Shown: positions 1 to 5,301 of the stretch, piece by piece
Numbering within the stretch: position 1 is the first letter of the stretch
How the letters are laid out: every line of letters begins with the position of its first letter
Source of the DNA: an uncultured Steroidobacter sp.
Lineage (GTDB): Bacteria > Pseudomonadota > Gammaproteobacteria > Steroidobacterales > Steroidobacteraceae
Assembly (NCBI GenBank): GCA_946478975.1
Contig: CAMLEO010000378.1
Location: 1 to 5,774 of the forward strand
Length of the DNA: 5,774 bases
Direction: 5' to 3'
The notes under the pieces: generated by a model
Told to the model about the DNA's origin: nothing
Databases searched by the model: none
Seen by the model: the letters and a program-made list of their open reading frames with translations, nothing else
Program-made: the position numbers and the translations under genes

Positions 1-271
1 CGTCGGAGCTGCGCGTGTCGTAATGAACCGTCGCGGTCTCGCCCGACTGCAGCACGCCTCGCGCACGTTCCATCAAGTCCGCTTCGAGACAGCCGCCGCT
101 CAGCAGGCCCGCCACTCGCCCGTCGGCGGCGATGAGCATCTGCGCGCCGGCCTTGCGATACGTCGAACCGAGCGTCTGGACGACCGTCGCCAGCACCAGA
201 GGTTCGCCCCGGCCGACGCAGGCGCGAAAGAAATCGTCGATGGAGACGCCGCTGTGGATCAGGGAGCTCAT
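1..271 (-). CDS. XdhC/CoxI family protein, N-terminal part (cut by window edge)
   Basis: The reverse strand reads from an ATG at 271 without a stop to the left edge, giving 90 residues of a longer protein. The reading begins MSSLIHSGVSIDDFF. It contains GSTYRKAGAQM (about residues 35-45) and GLLSGGCLEAD (about 55-65), the hallmark N-terminal motifs of the XdhC_CoxI domain. XdhC-family proteins bind molybdenum cofactor and help load or sulfurate it for xanthine dehydrogenase or CO-dehydrogenase-type molybdoenzymes in the cytoplasm; some members serve other molybdoenzymes. A GAGGT sits about 12 bases upstream of the ATG, slightly far for a ribosome binding site. The gene is divergent from the phosphotransferase operon. 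The C-terminal Rossmann-like domain would lie outside the window. Family assignment is firm; the partner enzyme is unknown. Confidence 0.85.
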   Translation of the reverse strand, partial: MSSLIHSGVSIDDFFRACVGRGEPLVLATVVQTLGSTYRKAGAQMLIAADGRVAGLLSGGCLEADLMERARGVLQSGETATVHYDTRSSD

Positions 272-469
272 GGGATCGTGGGTACCTCGGCGCGAATTGT
301 CCCAGCTTCGGTGCGCTGCTGCCTAGCGGGAGAGCGCGGCGATCGTTGCCTAATCCTGCGTATTTCACAGCGCAGGACTTGGAGTACTTCGGGGGCAATT
401 CTGGACACGGCCGCGGTGCCTGCGGCATACAATGGCCGCATTCCAAGACGACGATTCGTGGGGGCATGA
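272..469. promoter_or_regulatory. Divergent intergenic region between xdhC-like gene and phosphotransferase operon
   Basis: These 198 bases separate two divergently read genes and should hold promoters for both. No convincing paired -35/-10 set was found. The best single box is TACAAT at 428-433 (5 of 6 to TATAAT) on the plus strand, but the nearest -35-like TGGACA (402-407) is 20 bases away, which is too far for a normal sigma-70 spacer. TTCACA at 364-369 resembles a -35 box and lies partly inside the inverted repeat at 354-377. No coding potential is evident here. Confidence 0.45.
354..377. repeat. Inverted repeat, possible operator
   Basis: The arms TCCTGCG (354-360) and CGCAGGA (371-377) are perfect reverse complements separated by 10 bases. 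The dyad lies about 80 bases upstream of the divergent xdhC-like start and about 90 bases upstream of the phosphotransferase start. Its arm length and spacing suit a dimeric regulator, and regulators of fatty-acid and steroid catabolism operons often bind such dyads. Which protein binds it, if any, is not visible: no regulator gene is in the window. It could also be a chance repeat or an RNA hairpin. Confidence 0.35.
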
Positions 470-1558
470 ATGCCGGGGTCCGAGCAACCCAATCCAGCGT
501 CGACGCCGGCTTCCGACGTCGTGATCATCGAGGTGCTGCCTCAGCATCGGCTCGATGAAACTGCGCTGTGGAAGTATCTGCAGCAGCACCTGGAAGATTT
601 CTCGCTGCCGGCGCAGCTGCGCCAGTTTCAGGGCGGGCAATCCAATCCCACGTATCTGATCGAGACGCCGGCGAAAAAATTCGTGCTGCGTAAAAAGCCG
701 CCCGGCAAGCTGCTGCCGTCGGCACATTTGATCGAACGTGAATATCGCATCCTGCGCGCGCTGCCCGAAACGGAAGTGCCAGTGCCTCGTGCGCGTTTGC
801 TCTGCGAAGATCCGAGCGTCATCGGCACGGCGTTTTACGTCATGGATCACGTCGAGGGCCGCGTGATCACCGCGGTGACACTGCCGAATCTCACGCCTGC
901 CGACCGACGTGCGATTTACACCGATTACGCACGCATTGCCGCCAGGCTGCATGCAGTCGATTACAAAGCTTGCGGCTTGAGCGACTTCGGCAAGCCGGAA
1001 GGTTACGTCGCGCGTCAGCTCGATCGCTGGACCAAACAATACCTGGCGTCCAAGACCGAAGAGAACGCGGATATGAATGCGTTGATCGCGTGGCTCGCGT
1101 CGCATGTGCCCGCGAACGATGAAACCGCGATCGTTCACGGCGACTATCGCATCGGCAACACCATTCTTCATCGCACTGAGCCGCGCATCGTCGCGGTGCT
1201 CGATTGGGAACTGGCGACGCTCGGTCATCCGCTCAGCGATCTGGCGTACGCGTGCATGTACTACCGCATGCCTTCGAGCAACGAAGGGACCGGTGGTCTG
1301 GCGGGCATCGACATCGCGGCGCTCGGCATTCCGAGCGAGCAGGAATTCATCGATCTGTATTGCCGGTTCTCGGGCCGGGAGCGCATTGCCGACTGGCCGT
1401 TCTTCCTGGCGTTTGCGAATTTCCGCATGGCTGCGATTACCCAAGGCGTGTATGCGCGAGCGTTGCAAGGTAACGCCGCGGACCGCCGCGCGATTCTCTA
1501 TGGCGAGCACGCGAAGAGCTTTGCTGCCGCCGGTCGCGCGCTGACTGAGATGAGGTGA
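470..1558 (+). CDS. Phosphotransferase family protein (APH fold, ACAD10/ACAD11 N-terminal type)
   Basis: This 362-residue protein has a kinase-like fold of the APH family, subgroup of the ACAD10/ACAD11 N-terminal domain. Visible motifs are GGQSNPTYLIE (about 55-65, phosphate-loop region), VLRKKPPG (72-79, with the nucleotide-binding lysine region), HLIEREY (86-92), the catalytic loop HGDYRIGN (223-230, D225 as presumed catalytic base) and the metal-binding DWELATLGHP starting at D245. All expected kinase residues are present, so it looks active. Known relatives include LvaA, which phosphorylates 4-hydroxyacyl-CoA in levulinate catabolism, and the mammalian ACAD10/11 kinase domains; annotation as antibiotic kinase would be misleading. 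The start is ATG 470: an in-frame TGA at 467-469 excludes anything further upstream, and a GGGG lies just before it. The stop is 3 bases before the next gene, so it is the first gene of an operon with two acyl-CoA dehydrogenases. Substrate is inferred only as an acyl-CoA. Confidence 0.9.
   Translation: MPGSEQPNPASTPASDVVIIEVLPQHRLDETALWKYLQQHLEDFSLPAQLRQFQGGQSNPTYLIETPAKKFVLRKKPPGKLLPSAHLIEREYRILRALPETEVPVPRARLLCEDPSVIGTAFYVMDHVEGRVITAVTLPNLTPADRRAIYTDYARIAARLHAVDYKACGLSDFGKPEGYVARQLDRWTKQYLASKTEENADMNALIAWLASHVPANDETAIVHGDYRIGNTILHRTEPRIVAVLDWELATLGHPLSDLAYACMYYRMPSSNEGTGGLAGIDIAALGIPSEQEFIDLYCRFSGRERIADWPFFLAFANFRMAAITQGVYARALQGNAADRRAILYGEHAKSFAAAGRALTEMR
1552..1558 (+). promoter_or_regulatory. 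Strong ribosome binding site overlapping the upstream stop codon
   Basis: GAGGTGA at 1552-1558 matches the 16S anti-Shine-Dalgarno over seven bases and includes the TGA stop of the phosphotransferase. The ATG of the next gene starts at 1562. The arrangement supports the ATG 1562 start and suggests translational coupling of the two proteins. Confidence 0.75.
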
Positions 1559-1561
1559 ATC

Positions 1562-2757
1562 ATGTCCGCACAGTTGAGCTCGGAACAAATGTTAGAAAAT
1601 TTCCGTCGCGAAACGCGCGCCTGGCTGGAAGCGAATTGTCCGCCCGAAATGCGTCAGCCGGTGGCGGATGAAAGCGATGTTTGCTGGGGCGGGCGCCGGG
1701 CCAAATTCAAGAACGACGCGCAACGAGTCTGGCTGCAACGCATGGCGGAGCGCGGCTGGACGGTGCCGGACTGGCCGAAACAATACGGTGGCGGCGGGCT
1801 GAGCAAGGACGAAGTGCGCGTGCTGCGTGAAGAAATGGCGCAGCTGAAATGCCGGCAGCCGCTCACATCGTTCGGCATTTCCATGCTCGGACCGGCGCTG
1901 CTGAAGTACGGCAACGAGCAACAAAGCAGGAGCACATTCCGAAAATCGTGCGCGGTGAGATTCGCTGGTGCCAGGGCTATTCCGAGCCCGGCGCCGGCTC
2001 CGACCTCGCATCGCTCAAGACGCGCGCTGACGATCACGGCGATCACTTCCTGGTGAATGGCTCGAAGATCTGGACCAGCTACGGCGACAAGGCCGATTGG
2101 ATTTTCTGCCTGGTGCGCACCAGCTTCGAAGGCAAGAAACAGGAAGGCATCAGCTTCGTGCTGTTCGATATGGAAACGCCGGGCATTTCCACGCGGCCGA
2201 TCCGCCTGATCTCCGGCTACTCGCCATTCACCCAGACGTTCTTCGACAACGTGAAAGTGCCGAAAGAAAACCTGGTCGGCGAGCTCAACAAAGGCTGGAC
2301 CATCGCCAAATATCTGCTCACCCATGAGCGGAACATGATCGGCGGCATGGGCACGCAGCGGGTTACCCCGCTGAGCCAGCTTGCGATCAAGAGCATTGGC
2401 TTGTCGTCCGGGCGGCTTGCCGAGACAGCCTTGCGTACTGACATCGCCCGATTCGAGATGGATGCGCTGGCATTTGCGCTGACGATGAATCGCGTCACCG
2501 ACGAAGCCAAGGCCGGCAACGAAACAGGCGCGATGTCCTCCATGCTGAAGTACTACGGCACCGAGCTGAACAAACGACGTGCGGAGCTGACGATGTCGGT
2601 GGCGGGCAGCGAAGGTTTGAAGTTCGGCGACTCGCACAGCGAGGAGCAACTGGCGGCGATGTGGCTGCGGACCAAGGCCAACTCCATCGAAGGCGGCACG
2701 TCCGAGGTTCAGCTCAACATCATTGCCAAGAACGTGCTGCGGCTGCCGGGCGCCTGA
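1562..2757 (+). pseudogene. Acyl-CoA dehydrogenase, first of a pair, interrupted by a one-base frameshift
   Basis: Two overlapping frames together make one complete flavin acyl-CoA dehydrogenase. Frame one runs from ATG 1562 to Gln121 (codon 1922-1924) and, if read on, ends at a stop at 2056. The homologous sequence continues in the -1 frame from 1924 (KQEHIPKIVRGEIRWCQG) to TGA 2755-2757. The reconstructed protein is 398 residues, normal for the family. It has an N-terminal helical domain (MAERGWTVPDWPKQYGGGG), the FAD/substrate segment YSEPGAGSD (140-148), KIWTS (169-173), and the C-terminal SIEGGTSEVQ. Glu377 in IEGGT aligns with the MCAD catalytic Glu; Glu256 in THERN aligns with the LCAD/IVD one. 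The expected reaction is FAD-dependent alpha,beta-dehydrogenation of an acyl-CoA, probably together with the next gene product. As written the gene would give only a 164-residue truncated protein with no active site. A sequencing error is as likely as a real mutation, because everything on both sides is well conserved. Confidence 0.85.
1919..1927 (+). other. Frameshift site in the acyl-CoA dehydrogenase
   Basis: Codons read CAA CAA AGC, then lose similarity to the family. One additional A in the AAA run at 1923-1925 would give CAA CAA AAG CAG GAG and rejoin the downstream frame exactly (Gln-Gln-Lys-Gln-Glu). The site is therefore a single-base deletion relative to an intact gene. It does not match a canonical X-XXY-YYZ slippery heptamer in the required phase, so programmed -1 frameshifting is not supported. 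Confidence 0.8.
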
Positions 2758-2766
2758 TTGTCGATA

Positions 2767-2774
2767 GGGCGGAG
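2767..2774 (+). promoter_or_regulatory. Ribosome binding site that decides the second dehydrogenase start
   Basis: GGCGGAG ends at 2774, seven bases before ATG 2782. It favours that ATG over an in-frame TTG at 2758, which directly abuts the upstream stop codon and has no comparable site before it. Confidence 0.65.
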
Positions 2775-2781
2775 AATTCAC

Positions 2782-3912
2782 ATGACGTTGGTGCTCACCG
2801 AAGATCAATTGATGTTTCGCGACGCTGCGAAACGCTTCGCTGCCGAACGCGCGCCGGTCTCGCAGCTGCGCAAGCTGCGAGATGACGAGGATCCGCACGG
2901 TTTCAGCCGCGAGCTGTGGAAAGAAATGGCGGACATGGGCTGGGCAGGCGTGCTGGTGCCGGAAGAGCACGGCGGCGTCGGCTTTGGCTTCGTCGGCGCA
3001 GGATTGATAGCGACCGAGGTCGGGCGCAACTTGAGTGTCACGCCCATGTTATCGAGTGCGGTGCTCGCGGTGACTGCGCTGGTTCGCGGCGGCTCGAAAT
3101 CGCACAAAGAAACATTGCTGCCGGTCATCGCGAGCGGCGAGCTGTTGATCGCGCTGGCGACGGATGAAAATGCGCGTCACTCGCCGCATCACGTTGCGAC
3201 TCGTGCCACCGGTAAATACAAACTGAGCGGGCGGAAGCTGCATGTACTCGACGGTCACGTGGCGGACCAGCTCATCGTGTCCGCGCGGACCTCGGGCGAT
3301 ATCGGCGCTCGCGATGGCATCACGTTGTTTCTGGTGAATGCCAAAGCGCCCGGCGTGAACGTCACTCGCTCATCGATGGTCGACAGTCACAACAGCGCGA
3401 CCGTTGAACTTCGCGATGTTGCCGTGACTGACGCGGACATCATCGGCACGGTCGACAAGGGAGCCGCCGTTCTCGATGCGGCGCTCGACGCCGGCCGTGC
3501 TGTGCTCGCGGCTGAACTGCTCGGTGTTGCCGAAGAGGCGTTCGAGCGGACTTTGGCGTATTTGCGCGAGCGTGACCAGTTCGGGGTCAAGATCGGTTCG
3601 TTCCAGGCGCTCCAACATCGAGCGGCGCACTTGTTTTGTGAGATCGAATTGGTGCGTTCGGTGGTGCTGCGCACGTTGCAGGCGCTCGATGCGCAGGAAT
3701 CCAACGCGGCCAGCCTGGTGTGCCTGGCCAAGGCCAAAGCCAGCGACGTGGCGCGCATTGCCACCAACGAAGCAGTGCAGATGCACGGCGGCATCGGCAT
3801 GACCGACGAGTTCGACATCGGCTTTTTCATGAAGCGGGCGCGTGCCGCCGCCGAAACATTCGGCGATCAGTACTACCACACGGACCGGTTTGCGCAGCTC
3901 GCCGGCTATTAA
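2782..3912 (+). CDS. Acyl-CoA dehydrogenase family protein, second of a pair, lacking the usual catalytic glutamate
   Basis: The 376-residue product has the full acyl-CoA dehydrogenase layout: an N-terminal helical domain (LTEDQLMFRDAAKRFAAE; MGWAGVLVPEEHGGVGFGFV), a middle beta domain, and C-terminal helices with RDQFGVKIGSFQALQH and QMHGGIGMTDEFDIGFF. These two last motifs normally shape the FAD site and the dimer interface. At the MCAD catalytic position the tail reads TFGDQYY (359-365) with no Glu. At the LCAD/IVD position it reads DAGRAVL, with Gly238 in place of Glu. It is therefore probably a non-catalytic or structural partner, as in the mycobacterial ChsE/FadE alpha2beta2 enzymes of cholesterol side-chain degradation, where one subunit of each pair lacks the base. 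It lies 24 bp after the first dehydrogenase, in the same operon. An independent activity using another base cannot be excluded from sequence alone. Confidence 0.88.
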   Translation: MTLVLTEDQLMFRDAAKRFAAERAPVSQLRKLRDDEDPHGFSRELWKEMADMGWAGVLVPEEHGGVGFGFVGAGLIATEVGRNLSVTPMLSSAVLAVTALVRGGSKSHKETLLPVIASGELLIALATDENARHSPHHVATRATGKYKLSGRKLHVLDGHVADQLIVSARTSGDIGARDGITLFLVNAKAPGVNVTRSSMVDSHNSATVELRDVAVTDADIIGTVDKGAAVLDAALDAGRAVLAAELLGVAEEAFERTLAYLRERDQFGVKIGSFQALQHRAAHLFCEIELVRSVVLRTLQALDAQESNAASLVCLAKAKASDVARIATNEAVQMHGGIGMTDEFDIGFFMKRARAAAETFGDQYYHTDRFAQLAGY

Positions 3913-4080
3913 CCCAAATTAAGTTCCAGTCATCGTTCTGTAATGTAGGGACGGGGAACCTTGGGTGAGGGCGGCTCGTTTCGACCGAAGCGTGCGTCAC
4001 ATTGCGCGCGCTGCTTATTGCACCCGATTTCGACCTTGTGATCCGCTACTCCACTGGCGCTTCGCCATGGAGGTAGGGTG
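3913..4080. other. Intergenic gap after the dehydrogenase operon
   Basis: This stretch holds no credible gene. No classical terminator (GC hairpin plus T run) was found after the dehydrogenase stop. A weak, long-range dyad is possible: ACCCAA (3912-3917) and GTTCC (3923-3927) against GGAAC (3955-3959) and TTGGGT (3961-3966), with a 27-base loop and an uneven bulge. No -35/-10 pair better than 3 of 6 at each box was found ahead of the small downstream gene. Confidence 0.35.
4069..4074 (+). promoter_or_regulatory. Ribosome binding site of the small acidic protein gene
   Basis: GGAGGT at 4069-4074 is a near-consensus site about seven bases before ATG 4081. It prefers that ATG over the in-frame GTG at 4078 and is the best evidence that this short gene is translated. 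Confidence 0.7.
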
Positions 4081-4383
4081 ATGGACAGGCGAGCCGACGA
4101 GTCACTGAAGATTATGACAATCGAGCGCGAATTCGACCCCGATGCCACCGTGGAAATGCCTCGGCCGACCCAGATCGACACCGATCTGGAGGAAGAGGTG
4201 GATCCGGAGCAAACCGTGGTCCGTGAGGACTGGGAAACCACCGTGATCCGGCGCGTCGCGCCGCACCTGGCGGCGGTGCAAAGCGCTGTTGCCGAAGACT
4301 CGAACGCTGAGGCTCGTTTCGGCTGGGAAACGGAAGGGTTGCGTCGCCTCTCGCGTGAAATGGCTCGCGAGCGCGGCGAGTAG
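4081..4383 (+). CDS. Small acidic hypothetical protein with Thr-Val repeats
   Basis: The family is not recognised. The product is 100 residues with no signal peptide, no membrane segment and no cysteine. The N-terminal half is strongly acidic and low in hydrophobics, suggesting disorder. It holds three similar short motifs: DPDATVEMP, DPEQTVVRE and DWETTVIRR. The C-terminal half (HLAAVQSAVAED; GLRRLSREMARERGE) is amphipathic and could form a helix. Acidic Thr-containing motifs of this sort occur in targets of Ser/Thr kinases that are read by FHA domains, but no kinase or FHA gene is in the window, so this is only a suggestion. A strong GGAGGT site supports expression. It ends 5 bp from the convergent MOSC gene and appears to be a single-gene unit. 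It is probably real; its function is unknown. Confidence 0.7.
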   Translation: MDRRADESLKIMTIEREFDPDATVEMPRPTQIDTDLEEEVDPEQTVVREDWETTVIRRVAPHLAAVQSAVAEDSNAEARFGWETEGLRRLSREMARERGE

Positions 4384-4388
4384 CTCAC

Positions 4389-5216
4389 TCAGCTCGCCCG
4401 GTCTCGGGCCCAGGTTACATCCAGCCGCTGACCCACTTTGAGTTCACCGCCGAGGCCGGACGACAGGACCAGGTTCTGGCCGAACGTCACGCCCCGCAGC
4501 GTGCGATCGAAGCGAAACTCCTTCAGCGTCTTCAACGGCTCGTCCGTGGTCCGCTCCCCGGTGATCTGATCGGTCGTCGGGATCGCGCAGCGAGTGCACG
4601 GCTTTACCGCTCGCAAGCGCACGTCCCCCGCGATGAACTCGTTCACCTCGTCTTCGCCGAAGGGCGCGAGCCCGTCCACCACGATGTTGGGACGAAAGCG
4701 GTTCATGGGCAGCGGCTGTTTCAAACGCGTGTTCAGCTCATCGAGCGACGCTTGCGAAATCAGCAGCCATGGAAATGCGTCGGAGAATTTGCTGAACGAT
4801 TCGATGCCCTGAGTCCATTCCTCTGCGCATGGACGTTTGCCGCGTGGATCGAATCGCACCAGGCGCGATGGCTTGCCCAGATGCTCGGTGAGCCAGCTCG
4901 CCGCTGCATCGCCTGCGTCGAACGCCGCGCATCGATCTTTCCAGATCGTCACATCGAGCTCCGGTCCGGTCATGTTCAGCGGCACCGCCAGGTCCGCGCC
5001 GTTCGGCCTGCGGAGCACGAGCTGATCCCGCGTCAATGCAGTTTCGATCTGCGCCAGCAACGGCTGCTCACGTTGAGTAATGAACCGGCCTTCCGGTGTC
5101 GTGATCAACCATTCGCGGTCGTGTTCGAACCCGGCTTCGGTGAGGCGTGCCTGGGTGAGCGCGATTCCGCGACAGGATTTCACCGGGTAGATGTTGAGCG
5201 CTGTAATGTGCGGCAT
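4389..5216 (-). CDS. MOSC domain-containing protein (YcbX/mARC-like)
   Basis: The 275-residue product starts with ITALNIYPVKSCRGIAL, the N-terminal beta-barrel (MOSC_N) signature, followed by FEHDREWLITTPEGRFITQR. The C-terminal MOSC domain has FRPNIVVDG (174-182), KPCTRCAIPTTD (205-216, with C207 and C210, one presumed to ligate molybdenum) and TFGQNLVL (244-251). Relatives such as E. coli YcbX and mammalian mARC carry molybdenum cofactor and reduce N-hydroxylated compounds, including base analogues. This protein ends after the MOSC domain and lacks the C-terminal 2Fe-2S ferredoxin domain of YcbX, so it would need a separate electron donor. The start at 5216 gives the family-typical N-terminus; ATG 5228, four codons earlier, is also possible, and neither has a strong ribosome binding site. 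An open frame continues upstream to 5588 but shows no family similarity and overlaps the divergent transporter. Confidence 0.9.
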   Translation of the reverse strand: MPHITALNIYPVKSCRGIALTQARLTEAGFEHDREWLITTPEGRFITQREQPLLAQIETALTRDQLVLRRPNGADLAVPLNMTGPELDVTIWKDRCAAFDAGDAAASWLTEHLGKPSRLVRFDPRGKRPCAEEWTQGIESFSKFSDAFPWLLISQASLDELNTRLKQPLPMNRFRPNIVVDGLAPFGEDEVNEFIAGDVRLRAVKPCTRCAIPTTDQITGERTTDEPLKTLKEFRFDRTLRGVTFGQNLVLSSGLGGELKVGQRLDVTWARDRAS

Positions 5217-5301
5217 GCGCAAAAGCATACCCGGTTCAGGCGTGCTGGTGCATACTGCGCCGCCTGGCCACACCAATGAAAATCGGCAACAGACCTGGCG
5301 A
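5217..5301. promoter_or_regulatory. Divergent leader between MOSC gene and VUT transporter
   Basis: These 85 bases must carry start signals for both divergent genes. They hold a perfect 6-bp dyad, CAGGCG (5237-5242) and CGCCTG (5261-5266), around an 18-base loop. A nine-codon frame (ATG 5276 to TGA 5305, MKIGNRPGE) overlaps the transporter start as ATGA. No preQ1-I riboswitch consensus or strong -35/-10 pair was recognised. Confidence 0.35.

Noticed and set aside
470..1558. Aminoglycoside resistance kinase
   Set aside because: The motifs follow the ACAD10/11-type subgroup (GGQSNPTYLI, HGDYRIGN, DWELATLGHP), and the operon context is acyl-CoA metabolism, not resistance.
365..1588. A 407-codon open frame on the minus strand opposite the phosphotransferase
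   Set aside because: It is rich in Arg, His and Gln with no domain signature and lies fully antisense to a gene with clear kinase motifs. Long antisense frames are expected at this GC content.
1919..1927. Programmed -1 ribosomal frameshifting to make the full dehydrogenase
   Set aside because: The bases around CAA CAA AGC do not form a canonical slippery heptamer in the needed phase, and this enzyme family is not known to be recoded.
2758..2781. TTG 2758 as the start of the second dehydrogenase
   Set aside because: The eight additional residues do not belong to the family N-terminus, and a good ribosome binding site sits before ATG 2782.
1654..2970. A 438-codon open frame on the minus strand opposite the dehydrogenases
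   Set aside because: It has no recognisable motifs and crosses two well-supported dehydrogenase genes. It stays open across the frameshift only because it is non-coding shadow sequence.
4396..4409. GCCCG-GTCT-CGGGC hairpin as a terminator between the convergent genes
   Set aside because: It lies inside the MOSC coding sequence, has only a 5-bp stem and no adjacent T run on either strand.
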